Source: Shewanella zhangzhouensis (lineage in GTDB: Bacteria; Pseudomonadota; Gammaproteobacteria; Enterobacterales; Shewanellaceae). From it: DNA of 64,000 bases. Positions 45,101 through 53,751 of this stretch are shown in pieces. Location of the stretch: assembly GCF_019457615.1 (NCBI RefSeq), contig NZ_CP080414.1, forward strand, positions 1,362,501 to 1,426,500, read 5' to 3'. Under the pieces are notes generated by a model that ran no database searches, was not told the origin of the DNA, and saw only the letters and a list, made by a program, of their open reading frames with translations. Made by a program: the position numbers and the translations under genes. Within the stretch, counting starts at the first letter, position 1. The number at the start of each line of letters is the position of its first letter.

Positions 45101-48100
45101 AATTTCCGGCAGGGTTGGCAGTGCATCCTGCACTGTGCCAAGAATTTCCACCCGCTTGATGGAGTCGATACCCAGATCCGCTTCCATATCCATGGCAAGT
45201 TCCAGCATCTCGGCGGGATAACCTGTTTTGTCGGCGACCACGTTCAGCATCACAGCGGTGATATCGTGGCTGCTATGGATGGCCTGGTTTGACCCTTGCG
45301 CAGGTGCCTGAGACACAGGGGCTTCGGCGGCGCCTGTCATGCTGTGCATGTAGGCAACTATATCGGCGAGGGTGCGGCACTCGGCGAGGGTTGCGGCATC
45401 CAACTCGGGCAGCGAAGGCAGCTCGTCCTGCACTGTGCCGAGGATTTCCACCCGCTTGATGGAGTCGATACCGAGATCTGCTTCCATGTCCATGGCCAAA
45501 TCCAGCATCTCGGCGGGATAACCTGTCTTGTCGGCCACTACTTTCAGCATCACGGCGGTGATATCGCCGCTTGCAGTTGCTGACACGGGCGCTTGCGCTG
45601 CGTGCACTGCGGGAGCAGCTTCTGCTGCAGGCGCTGTGGTGCCCGCCACGCTGTGCATGTAGGCGACTATATCTTCGAGGGTGCGGCACTCGGCAAGCGT
45701 TGCGGCATCCAGCTCTGGCAGCGAGGGCAATTCATCCTGCACAGTGCCGAGGATTTCCACCCGCTTGATGGAGTCGATACCCAAATCCGCTTCCATATCC
45801 ATGGACAAATCCAGCATTTCAGTGGGGTAGCCAGTCTTGGCGGCCACCACCTGCAACATCACGGCGGTGATATCGCTGCCTGCTACTTCAGTTGCGGCTG
45901 CAGTGGCGGATGGCGCCGCTTGCACTGCGGGAGCCGCTTCTGCTGCAGGGCCTGATGTGCCCGCGACGCTGTGCGCATTCGCCACTGCATGCATGTACGC
46001 GACTATATCGGCCAGGGTTCTGCACTCGGCAAGCGTCGCGGCATCCAGCTCAGGCAGCGAGGGCAATTCATCCTGCACTGTGCCTAAGATTTCCACTCGC
46101 TTGATGGAGTCGATACCCAAGTCCGCTTCCATATCCATGGACAAATCCAGCATCTCAGTGGGGTAGCCTGTCTTGGCGGCTACCACCTGCAGCATGATGT
46201 CCTGAATTTGTGAGGCCGCTGTCGTTGCAGCTTTGGCAGCCACAGTTTCTGTCGCCGGGGCCACTGCTGCAGGGGCTACAGGAGCTTGGGCAACAGGTGC
46301 TTGGGCAACAGGTGCAGGAGTCACAGTTGCGGCCGTTACAGGCGCAGCGGCAGTGACAGGCGCAGCGGCAGTGACAGGTGCGGCAAAGGCAGCTGAATAC
46401 ACAGGTGCAGCCGGCTGAGTGACAGTGGCCGTTGGTGTCTGGCTTACGAGAGTCTGCCCCGAGAGGGCGCTCAGCATCTGCTCACTGCCGATGGCCTGAG
46501 CCCGCATAAAGTCGCTGTGGATCTTCAGGGTGTCGGCCTGATGCTGGTGGAAGAGCTCCAGTGCACGCTCAGTGGCGGCTGGGACCGGCAGACCGGCGCT
46601 GGCGAGTTCCAACTGCTTTTGCATCAGCGACTGCACCCCTTCGCCGTATTGGGCAGGAATAGTCAGAAACTGCTGATGCAGGGCCGCCAGTTGCTGCTGG
46701 GCGGCAAACAGTGCTTCCAGAGTGCCGGTTGCTGTAACCGAAGCTCCTGTAACCGAAGCTCCTGCAAGCTGTGTGGGGGCAACCGGGGAGGCTGCACCCT
46801 GGGCAGGGTGGCTCTCATTGCTTGCCTGCGCAGCGGCAGTGGGCTGGACGGGATTGGCCTGGGGAATGTATTGGGTCTTTTCCACGATTTTCTCGACAAT
46901 CTGGGTTTGTTTGCTGACTTGGCCGTCCTTGAGGGAGGCCTGCATGCGCGCGGCAGTGGCCGGACTCAGGTAGTTGCTGGCGCTGAGTTTTACCGTAAGC
47001 GGCGACTTCGGCATGGCTCTGTGTGACAGCTGCTCGCGATACGGGTCAGGGTTGGTGATGGCAAATCCTGCGGTGGCCAATTCAACCGCCGCCAGCTTGA
47101 GCTTGCTGTCGGCGCGGCCCTGACTGAGAGCAGCCTGGGCATCCAGCGACAGAATCAGGCACTCCTTCGCCCGCTCGCCGAGGATGGCATCCACCAGGCG
47201 GCTTAAGGTGTTCTTGGGGCCAAATTCAATAAAGACCCGCACACCATCGCGGTAGAGGCTTTCGATTTGCGACTCAAACTGCACCTGCTCAAGCATCTGG
47301 GCCTTGAGGCTCTGCTTGAGGCTTTTGCCATCGGTGGGACGTTTGTCGCCAGAGGCATTGGCATAGAGTACGGCACTGGCGACGCTGAAGGTTTCTTTGT
47401 CGATGGCCTTGGCAAAAGGTGCGTGGGCATGGCCAACCAAAGGGGTGTGGAAGGCGCCTGACACCGGCAGTGCTATGGCGCGAATGCCCTTGTCGGCAAG
47501 TGCCTGCACCAGCTGCTTAACCGCGTCTGTGGGACCTGCCAGCACCAGCTGGGTGGGACTGTTGTGATTGGCAATTACCACGGATTCGTGCTGGGCAAGC
47601 AATGTGTCCAGGGTGCTTCTGTGGCCGGCATCCGGCAGGATCACCGCCGCCATGGTGCCTGCGTCCTTGCCTTCAGGGACTGATGCCATGGCATCGCCTC
47701 TGGCAAAGGCAAGGCGATAGTAACTGGCCTGGTCAATCACACCGGCGGCGCGCAGGGCAGAAAGCTCGCCAAAGCTGTGTCCTGCCACCGCATCCGGGGT
47801 TAACCCGGCGGCCTTGAGGATTTCAAACTGGCCCATGCTGACAACGCCAATGGCGCTTTGGGCTATGCGGGTATTGGTGAGTGCCGCTTCGTCTTGCTTG
47901 CGGGCATCGGCATCGAACTTGGGAATGGGGAACACGCGGCTTGAAAGCTCGCCACTGCCATGACGGCCCGGATATCCGCGCTGGTGGAAAACCTCATCGG
48001 CGGCAATAAATTCGGCGCGCATCTCGGGGTAGAGCATGGCAAGCTCGCCCCCCATTCCGAGATACTGGCTGCCCTGACCGGCAAAGAGGGCCGCGACCTT

Positions 48101-49867
48101 GGCCTGTTTCGCCATGGCCTGGGCGCGGAAGCTCATGTCCGGGGTGTGCCAGTCATCTGATGGGGTGGCAAGCCTTGCTATGGCATCGTCCAAACAGGCT
48201 TTCAGGGCCTTTGCATCGGCGGCCACAACTCCCAGACGCGGCCATTCGGCCTTGGGGGCTTCGCCCTTGAGGGTGAAAGGGGCGGTCAGGGTTTCGAAGG
48301 TTTCTTCGCTGGTTGAAAGACGCTCACTGAGAGCCTTGAGCTCGTCGCAGAGCGCCTCGCGGGTGGTGGCGGCAAACAGCAGCGGCACCTGGGTGGCGCG
48401 CAAACGATAGGGCTTGCGGTCGTGGTCGCGCTGATATTCTTCCATCACCAGATGGAAATTGGTGCCACCAAAGCCAAAGGAGCTTACCGCTGCGCGGCGC
48501 GGCGTACCGTCGGGGCGCGGCAGCCAGGGACGGGTTTCGGTGGAGAGATAAAAGGGCGAAGCTTCGATATTGAGCTTGGGATTGGGCTTGTTCACATTGA
48601 TGGTGGGCGGCAACACCTTGTGGTGCAGTGCCAGTGCAGCCTTGATAAGCCCGGCGGTGCCTGCTGTTGACTTGGTGTGGCCCACCTGCGACTTGATGGA
48701 GCCCAGGGCAATGTGCTGGGTTTCGTCGCTGCTTTCGCCCATCACGAGACTCAGACCGGAAAACTCGGCCACATCCCCGGCGGCCGTGCCTGTGCCGTGG
48801 GCTTCCATCAGACCCAGGGTATGGGCCGGGAATCCGGCATCATCGTAAGCGCGGCGCAGCGCCTTGGCCTGACCCTCGGGCCGCGGGGCGTAAATACTCT
48901 TGAACTTGCCGTCGCTGGAGGCGCCAACCCCTTTGATGACGGCATAAATTTTATCGCCGTCCCGCTCGGCATCTTCGAGGCGCTTTAGGGCCACCATGCC
49001 GATACCTTCGCCAATCATCATGCCCTTGGAGTCGGCGTCGAAGGGCTTGATTTGCTCATCCACGGTGAAGGCCGGGGTTTTGGAGAAGCTCATGTACATG
49101 TAAGCCGAGTTGTCGGTACAGGCGCCGCCGGTGAGCATCATATCGGCGCGGCCCTCGGTCAGCTCGGTAAGGGCCATGCGGATAGCAGCGAGGGAGCCTG
49201 CGCAGGCAGCATCCACCACGCAGTTCATGCCGCCCAAATCAAAACGGTTGGCAATGCGCCCGGCAATCACGTTGCCCAGACTCCCCGGGAAGGAGTTTTC
49301 TTCCCAGTGGATGTATTGGTCCTGAAACTTGCGAATCAGCATCTCGCTGTCGGCATCGCTGATACCGCTCTCGCGAAAGACTTTTTTCAGCACCGGATAT
49401 TGCAGCCGGGCATTGAGGCTCTGGCTGATTTTCTGGCCGCCGCCAATGCCCAGGGTAATGCCGATTTTATCGCGATCGTGGCCGGAGGCTTCGCTGACGC
49501 CCGCGTCTTCCAGTACTTCTTTGGCCACAATCAGCGACAGCAGCTGGGCGCTATCGGTGAGCTCCAGAATATTGGGCGGCAGGCCAAACTCCATGGGGTT
49601 GAAGTTGACTGGTGGGATAAAGCCACCGCGTTTGCAGTAGCTCTTGTCCGCTGAGCGTTTATCGGCGTCGAAGTAGTCATCAATCTGCCAGCGATCGGCG
49701 GGTACCTCTGTGATGGCGTCGATTTTGTCGCAGATAAGATCCCAAAAATCGTTCAGATAACGACTGTTGGCAAAGAGACTCGCCATGCCGACGATGGCAA
49801 TGGGGGTGTCCTTGAGACGCTTGTTAAGGCGCAGATCCTGCGCGTCCTGAGTCTTGGACTCGCTCAT
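42116..49867 (-). CDS. pfaA: PfaA, multidomain PUFA synthase with five acyl carrier domains
   Basis: 2583 residues. Domains: ketosynthase (about 20-470, Cys222 in VDAACAGS); malonyl-CoA acyltransferase (about 600-900, Ser698 in GHSFGEL); an Ala/Pro-rich linker; five acyl carrier domains whose phosphopantetheine serines are Ser1254, 1366, 1469, 1569 and 1716, all in LGIDSIKRVEIL; a ketoreductase (about 2020-2260, with LVTGGAKGV and the GRS turn); and a C-terminal hot-dog dehydratase-like domain (EDHQIGGNAVLP near 2328). Carrier number varies among marine producers and relates to yield. The gene overlaps pfaR by four bases and pfaB by one. It acts in the cytoplasm with PfaB-D and needs PfaE for activation. 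Confidence 0.97.
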   Translation of the reverse strand: MSESKTQDAQDLRLNKRLKDTPIAIVGMASLFANSRYLNDFWDLICDKIDAITEVPADRWQIDDYFDADKRSADKSYCKRGGFIPPVNFNPMEFGLPPNILELTDSAQLLSLIVAKEVLEDAGVSEASGHDRDKIGITLGIGGGQKISQSLNARLQYPVLKKVFRESGISDADSEMLIRKFQDQYIHWEENSFPGSLGNVIAGRIANRFDLGGMNCVVDAACAGSLAAIRMALTELTEGRADMMLTGGACTDNSAYMYMSFSKTPAFTVDEQIKPFDADSKGMMIGEGIGMVALKRLEDAERDGDKIYAVIKGVGASSDGKFKSIYAPRPEGQAKALRRAYDDAGFPAHTLGLMEAHGTGTAAGDVAEFSGLSLVMGESSDETQHIALGSIKSQVGHTKSTAGTAGLIKAALALHHKVLPPTINVNKPNPKLNIEASPFYLSTETRPWLPRPDGTPRRAAVSSFGFGGTNFHLVMEEYQRDHDRKPYRLRATQVPLLFAATTREALCDELKALSERLSTSEETFETLTAPFTLKGEAPKAEWPRLGVVAADAKALKACLDDAIARLATPSDDWHTPDMSFRAQAMAKQAKVAALFAGQGSQYLGMGGELAMLYPEMRAEFIAADEVFHQRGYPGRHGSGELSSRVFPIPKFDADARKQDEAALTNTRIAQSAIGVVSMGQFEILKAAGLTPDAVAGHSFGELSALRAAGVIDQASYYRLAFARGDAMASVPEGKDAGTMAAVILPDAGHRSTLDTLLAQHESVVIANHNSPTQLVLAGPTDAVKQLVQALADKGIRAIALPVSGAFHTPLVGHAHAPFAKAIDKETFSVASAVLYANASGDKRPTDGKSLKQSLKAQMLEQVQFESQIESLYRDGVRVFIEFGPKNTLSRLVDAILGERAKECLILSLDAQAALSQGRADSKLKLAAVELATAGFAITNPDPYREQLSHRAMPKSPLTVKLSASNYLSPATAARMQASLKDGQVSKQTQIVEKIVEKTQYIPQANPVQPTAAAQASNESHPAQGAASPVAPTQLAGASVTGASVTATGTLEALFAAQQQLAALHQQFLTIPAQYGEGVQSLMQKQLELASAGLPVPAATERALELFHQHQADTLKIHSDFMRAQAIGSEQMLSALSGQTLVSQTPTATVTQPAAPVYSAAFAAPVTAAAPVTAAAPVTAATVTPAPVAQAPVAQAPVAPAAVAPATETVAAKAATTAASQIQDIMLQVVAAKTGYPTEMLDLSMDMEADLGIDSIKRVEILGTVQDELPSLPELDAATLAECRTLADIVAYMHAVANAHSVAGTSGPAAEAAPAVQAAPSATAAATEVAGSDITAVMLQVVAAKTGYPTEMLDLSMDMEADLGIDSIKRVEILGTVQDELPSLPELDAATLAECRTLEDIVAYMHSVAGTTAPAAEAAPAVHAAQAPVSATASGDITAVMLKVVADKTGYPAEMLDLAMDMEADLGIDSIKRVEILGTVQDELPSLPELDAATLAECRTLADIVAYMHSMTGAAEAPVSQAPAQGSNQAIHSSHDITAVMLNVVADKTGYPAEMLELAMDMEADLGIDSIKRVEILGTVQDALPTLPEIDPSTLAECRTLGDIIACYSQDGAKETSLDSKVAVQQTAADADTGTEVEVDIAVSALAAAQDIVATASDAASDRAAAVPAAAAGATLPAPTPQQVLDTMLTVVAEKTGYPVEMLDLAMDMEADLGIDSIKRVEILGTVQERLPGLAEVDAATLAECRTLGQIVESFSLPNQFVGTDASAATELAPHTGVALKKLPAADRLEAASAAELFAANGRVIIIDDGHNAGVLAGRLDAKGLAVTVVRSDSLGHQSVLDASIDARTLSQEGDMDTEIQSLLKELEPVSAFIHLQPVMAADEGAASGKTVARFSDEAFSQVSLAFLFAKHLAADFAANGAHRRAFITTARMDGKLGLSGADVELNQGALFGLTKTLAQEWPHAHCRALDVAAQLDATALADAVIDALYGADDLLEWGIAADGRFGALATDAQQISAKTTLISTDKILVTGGAKGVTLDCALALAARTQAHFILAGRSKALCLNEFPVWARGVAATELKQAAIQELLAGGKRPTPREVDALIAPLASALEIQQALQAFSDLGASAEYLSMDVSSAESIANALGPIQALAPVTGLIHGAGVLADKFIQDKTLDELKRVAGTKVEGLKGLLANLDELKLVALFSSAAGFYGNRGQSDYAMANEILNKAAHRLAHARPDCRVVAFDWGPWDGGMVTDSLKKMFQERGVYVIPRPLGAALFAEAVLGRAESQILVGSSMQGNADQAGANLKKPDGHSGITLGRTLRRQQLAILEDHQIGGNAVLPTVCALEWMQAAATRHFGGQWQPHDYRLLKGVVFDSDEKALTMVLSVTDTGLSALISCDGRPQYEARLEAPSPLSLPAEALAADIGQSSDKPVATGKQLYLDGALFHGPALQMMGDVSWFDDKGLGCSVTLPANTLSTNAEPGQAAIVQQDALLQALLVWARLKYDAASLPASLGRAVQHLELAPGEQGQLRLWVKSHSSRQLCADVALYNAQGQLASAMEGVKVTISKSLNQAFLSAKGQES
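44600..46240 (-). repeat. tandem acyl-carrier coding repeats in pfaA
   Basis: Five direct repeats of about 230-250 bp encode the carrier domains. Their conserved serine codons are spaced 336, 309, 300 and 441 bp apart (about 46,107, 45,771, 45,462, 45,162 and 44,721). The first three core domains are almost identical in sequence, with variable Ala/Pro linkers between them, so the array can change copy number by recombination. Confidence 0.95.
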
Positions 49868-50682
49868 TGGGCAACTCCTGTTGGCGCCGGGCGTTCCGGC
49901 GTCTTTTTGCGGGTCTTGGCGCCGCGGACATCGGGAAAGCGCGCCAGGAAGGTTTGATAATTGCGGGCGAGCAGCTTTTTCAGCTGGAATGGCCCCTGAT
50001 TGAGCACATGGCTCATGTAACGGTCGGCCGCCTTGAATTCGGCGTCGGCCTCTGTGTCCGGGTAAATATCCACGTACACCCAGTCATGGGCAGTGGCCAT
50101 GCCAATCAGCACCGAATATGAGCCGTCCTGTTCGATGGGCACATGCATGGCTTCTACTTGCACAACGGTATGCTCGTCTTCGGCGGGCAGTGCCAGGGTT
50201 TGGGCCAGGGTGTGGCTATTCAGGGCATAGTTTTCGGTGCCGCTGTCACGAAACACGGGTAACAGGGCAAAGTGCTTGTCTGGCAGGGCATCGACGGGGG
50301 TGATATCACCCAGGCGCGATACACCGTGGCGCTTGAGGCAACGGGCCAGCCCCGAGCGGGACACGCCGGGATTGATATGCTGCTGGGTGACTTCGAGCAG
50401 TTTATCCAGGGTGAGCTTGAGCTGGTATCTGAGCCCCACGACCACGTACTCCTGCACCGGGGTCAGGGTAGTGTTGAGATGGTGGGGCAGATTGGAACTG
50501 TCTGCGACCGTGGCGCGGTTTTTCCACTTGCGCACCGTGGCCGGGGTGATATTGAGCAAACGTGCGAGTTCGGCCACCGGCAGCGGCGACTCCTGAATAA
50601 AACGGCGCATCTCCACCGTGGTGGTGGCATTGCGGTGCCTGGCGCCGGTTTTGATTGGCGGCGCTGATTTATCCGCACTCAT
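49864..50682 (-). CDS. pfaR: PfaR, regulator of the pfa genes, transposase-derived
   Basis: 272 residues. The N-terminal helix-turn-helix (PVAELARLLNITPATVRKWKNR, about 35-56) is followed by a second helical region ending SRSGLARCLKRHGVSRLGDI. This is the double-HTH layout of IS481-type transposases. The C-terminal half (VVQVEAMHVPIEQ, SYSVLIGMATAHDWVYVDIYPDTEAD) matches the first strands of a DDE integrase fold, but the first catalytic Asp is Glu and the second position is not acidic, so it should not catalyse transposition. In other Shewanella PfaR activates pfa expression. Its stop overlaps the pfaA start (ATGA). A long basic C-terminal tail (RKKTPERPAP) ends it. Confidence 0.9.
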   Translation of the reverse strand: MSADKSAPPIKTGARHRNATTTVEMRRFIQESPLPVAELARLLNITPATVRKWKNRATVADSSNLPHHLNTTLTPVQEYVVVGLRYQLKLTLDKLLEVTQQHINPGVSRSGLARCLKRHGVSRLGDITPVDALPDKHFALLPVFRDSGTENYALNSHTLAQTLALPAEDEHTVVQVEAMHVPIEQDGSYSVLIGMATAHDWVYVDIYPDTEADAEFKAADRYMSHVLNQGPFQLKKLLARNYQTFLARFPDVRGAKTRKKTPERPAPTGVAQ

Positions 50683-51037
50683 GCGGCTGTGGTTCCCATC
50701 GTGTTCTTGACTGTCCCTGGATGGTGTTTATCTGCTTGCTGACGGTAAAGCGGACTTGGCATTCAGTGCATAATCTACCGGAACCGGATACAGGCATGAC
50801 CCGGTATGCAGTGTAGGTAATTGGCACAAACCCCGTCCGCGCAGCTGGCGCAATTCAATGGTGAAGCAGATTACCTGAGGAAGAGAGAAGATACAATCAG
50901 GCGGGACTCATTGTGCGGGCATAAGTCTAATTGTTTCTAATTGTTCCGCTTGTTGTATTTGTGTTTTATGTATGTTGCTATTAGGGTTCGCGTCGGTCCT
51001 GAACTGATGCAAAATTCATTTTCTAGGGAGAGATATT
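50683..51037. promoter_or_regulatory. divergent intergenic region between pfaR and a lipoprotein gene
   Basis: 355 bp without a gene. The leftward pfa promoter must lie here or just inside; on the minus strand TAGATTAT near 50,770-50,777 is the best -10-like element. On the plus side an AT-rich stretch (50,930-50,985) with TTGTTG and TATGTT could serve the lipoprotein gene. Both promoter assignments are weak. Confidence 0.35.
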
Positions 51038-51331
51038 ATGTTTTTACAGAAACGGAATGCATTTGTTGCAGGGCTTTTGTTGGCATCGGCCACCTTGGTG
51101 GGCTGCGCCAGTTCAGACAGCAATCTGACTGACGAAGAGCGTCAGCTTGCTGAGCAGCGTAAGGAAGCGCTGGGTAAGGCCGGATACAGATGCGATACCG
51201 TTAAAGTGACGGGCTCCAACCTGCCGTCCAAGCGTTGTACTACCCGCAAACAGCGTGAGCAGGAGAAAGACAACGCTCAATCTTATGTCGATGAAGTGAT
51301 CCGCGGCACGGTTCCTGAAGAGACAAAATAG
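51038..51331 (+). CDS. small lipoprotein
   Basis: 97 residues. A basic start, a hydrophobic stretch and the lipobox LVGC give lipidation at about residue 22. The mature part is highly charged with two cysteines (GYRCDT and KRCTTRK), a probable disulfide. GGGAGAG lies 6-12 bp before the ATG. It stands between pfaR and the EF-G-like gene, so it separates pfaE from the rest of the pfa locus. The function is unknown. Confidence 0.75.
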   Translation: MFLQKRNAFVAGLLLASATLVGCASSDSNLTDEERQLAEQRKEALGKAGYRCDTVKVTGSNLPSKRCTTRKQREQEKDNAQSYVDEVIRGTVPEETK

Positions 51332-51444
51332 TCTTTAACTTCCCACCCTGCTGGTTGGTCTTGTGACCTCAGTCAAATCCTGTGTTCATTCTCAGAACTA
51401 TACTGCTTTTGTAGCCAAGTAGAATGTGACACAAGGAGGCCGTT

Positions 51445-53493
51445 ATGGCTGAGTACCAGACCGCGAGGATCCGCAACTTTGCCTTGCTTGGGCATACCGG
51501 AGCGGGTAAGTCCTCGCTGCTTGAGGCACTGCTTTATGGTGCCAGGGTAATAAACCAGCGGGGCAGGGTGGATAAGGGCACAAATCATGCCGATTTCACT
51601 GCCCAGGAAAAAGCCCACCAACATAGTCTCGAACCATCCTTCCTCAATCTCGATTTCGACGAACACCACATCAACCTTATTGATACCCCCGGATTACCCG
51701 ACTTTTTCGGACGCGCCCTGCTGCCATTGCCCGCCGTTGAATCTGTGTTGCTGGTGGTGAATGCCGCCACTGGCATAGAGCCGGTTACCGCCAGAGCATT
51801 TGAAGCCGCACGGGCACAGGGCAAGGTGGTGTGTATCTGTGTGAACCACATCGATGGGCATTTGGATAAGTTGCCCGCCATTATCGAAGAGCTGCAAACC
51901 ACCTTCGGCCCCCGTTGTCTGCCCGTTAATCTGCCGTCTGCCGATGGAAACGACGTGGTTGACTGCTACTTGCACTGCGAAGATACCCGCCCCACGCTGT
52001 TTTCCCAGGCTGCTTCTGCACGGGATGAGCTGGTGGACACAGTGCTTGAAGAAGATGAAGCCCTGATGACCTTGTATTTGGAGCAGGGTGAAATGCTCAG
52101 TGCCGAACAGCTCCATGAGCCTTTGGAGACGGCGCTCAGAATGGGGCATCTGGTGCCTATTTGCTTTACCAGTGCAGAGCTTGATATCGGTATCGGCTCT
52201 TTGCTTGAAATCATGGTTAAGCTGATGCCCAGTCCGCTGGAGGCCAATCCGCCCCAGTTTATCAAAGGCTTCGGCGACAAGGCCGTGCCGGTTGATGTGA
52301 CCCAAAGCCCCGACGATCATGTGCTGGCACAGGTGTTCAGGGTGGGTATAGACCCCTATTTTGGCCGGGTGGCCGTGTTCCGTTTGTATCAGGGGATGAT
52401 GGAAGCGGGTATGCGGCTCTTTATTGGTGCCGACCGCAAGCCGGTGAAGGTGGCTCACCTTATCAAGCTTCAGGGCGCCGAAACCACTGAGGTAGAAAAG
52501 GCCATTCCCGGCGATATCTGCGCGCTTTGCAAAATTGATGAGCTGGAAGTGGGTTCGGTACTGCACGACAGCCACGACGAAGATGAATTCCATCTGCGGG
52601 AGCTGAAAATGCCCCAGCCGATTTTTGGTCTGGCGGTATCGCCCAAACGCCGGGGCGATGAGCAGAAAATTGCCGAGGTGCTGGCCAAACTGATTGCTGA
52701 AGACCCCAGCCTGGCGGTGTCGCAAAACGATGCGGAAGGCCAGACGGTGCTGAGTGGTTTAGGGGATCTGCATTTGCAGATTGCACTGGAAAAAGCCCAG
52801 AGCGTGTTCAGGGTCGATATGGAGACCTGTAAGCCGGCGGTGGCGTACCGGGAAACCGTGTGTAAAGCGGCAACGGCCCGCTATCGGCACAAGAAGCAGT
52901 CCGGTGGCGCCGGGCAGTTTGGTGAAGTGGAGCTGACCGTCGAGCCACTGCCACGGGGACAAGGGTTTGAATTTGTTTCCAAAGTAGTTGGCGGCGCCGT
53001 GCCCACCCAGTTTGTTCCTGCGGTGGAAAAAGGCGTACGGGAAGCACTCAAGGTGGGCCGTCTTGGCGGATATCCGGTGGAAGATGTGCGGGTTACTCTG
53101 CTCGATGGTAAGCACCACAGCGTTGACTCCAAGGAAATTGCCTTCGTGATGGCTGGTAAAAAAGCCTTCTATGACGCCTTTTTGCAGGCAAATCCGGTGA
53201 TTTTGGAGCCTCTGGTATCCATGGAAATTCTGGTGGGCGCCGAGGATGTGGGCGACATTACAGGGCACCTCAGCTCCAGCAGAGCCATGGTGTGCGGCAC
53301 CGAAGCCCGCCGTGATGGCAAGGTAAAGGTATTGGCCGAAGCACCCCTGTCCACCGTGGATGACTATGCTACCCGGCTTAAGTCCATGACCTCTGGCGAA
53401 GGGGAGTTCACCTTAAGCTTTGCCCGCTATGAGGTCGTTCCCCCTGGGGTGCAGCAAAGCCTGCTGCGCACCATAGAGGATAAAGACGACTAG
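51445..53493 (+). CDS. EF-G-like translational GTPase (paralogue of FusA)
   Basis: 682 residues with the five-domain order of elongation factor G. The G1 loop is GHTGAGKS (16-23) and G3 is DTPG (80-83). G4 reads NHID (134-137) instead of the normal NKxD, and the switch I segment (AHQHSLEPS) departs from the canonical RGIT. Domain IV carries the expected GGAGQFGEVELTVEP and AFVMAGKKAFYDA, and the C-terminus has VLAEAPLSTVDDYATRLKSMTSGEG. AAGGAGG lies 5 bp before the ATG. Such EF-G-like proteins accompany a normal EF-G; their role is not settled. A strong terminator follows. Confidence 0.9.
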   Translation: MAEYQTARIRNFALLGHTGAGKSSLLEALLYGARVINQRGRVDKGTNHADFTAQEKAHQHSLEPSFLNLDFDEHHINLIDTPGLPDFFGRALLPLPAVESVLLVVNAATGIEPVTARAFEAARAQGKVVCICVNHIDGHLDKLPAIIEELQTTFGPRCLPVNLPSADGNDVVDCYLHCEDTRPTLFSQAASARDELVDTVLEEDEALMTLYLEQGEMLSAEQLHEPLETALRMGHLVPICFTSAELDIGIGSLLEIMVKLMPSPLEANPPQFIKGFGDKAVPVDVTQSPDDHVLAQVFRVGIDPYFGRVAVFRLYQGMMEAGMRLFIGADRKPVKVAHLIKLQGAETTEVEKAIPGDICALCKIDELEVGSVLHDSHDEDEFHLRELKMPQPIFGLAVSPKRRGDEQKIAEVLAKLIAEDPSLAVSQNDAEGQTVLSGLGDLHLQIALEKAQSVFRVDMETCKPAVAYRETVCKAATARYRHKKQSGGAGQFGEVELTVEPLPRGQGFEFVSKVVGGAVPTQFVPAVEKGVREALKVGRLGGYPVEDVRVTLLDGKHHSVDSKEIAFVMAGKKAFYDAFLQANPVILEPLVSMEILVGAEDVGDITGHLSSSRAMVCGTEARRDGKVKVLAEAPLSTVDDYATRLKSMTSGEGEFTLSFARYEVVPPGVQQSLLRTIEDKDD

Positions 53494-53541
53494 GTCTGCT
53501 GTTTGTCAGCAGCTGTTTACAGACATCTCTCCCAAACCTTT

Positions 53542-53588
53542 GCGGCGCTTTGTGGACCTCCCCCAGCGCCGCTTTTTTATGTCTTGGG
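53542..53588 (+). terminator. rho-independent terminator after EF-G-like gene
   Basis: GCGGCGCT and AGCGCCGC form an 8-bp stem around a 25-nt loop, followed by TTTTTT. It isolates pfaE from the upstream gene. Confidence 0.8.
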
Positions 53589-53751
53589 TTTGCGCGCCAG
53601 GGACGGGGTAGAACATCCTGAATGGCGCGAGGTGGTGAACATCCGGGACACAAGGGCCGTGGGTACAGGTGAAAGGCCTCCGAAACCCGGTTGGTGTCGG
53701 TTATACTCTGTCGGCCGTTTTATGCCTTTTTATCACCCACGCGAGTAGCCA

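Noticed and set aside
32530..50682. The pfa cluster as the novel system
   Set aside because: It is a complete and well-described EPA/DHA-type PUFA synthase; only the PfaR origin, carrier array and pfaE placement are worth a second look.
51694..52725. 343-codon minus-strand frame inside the EF-G-like gene
   Set aside because: It is fully antisense to a gene with intact GTPase motifs and has His/Gln-rich sequence without domain patterns.
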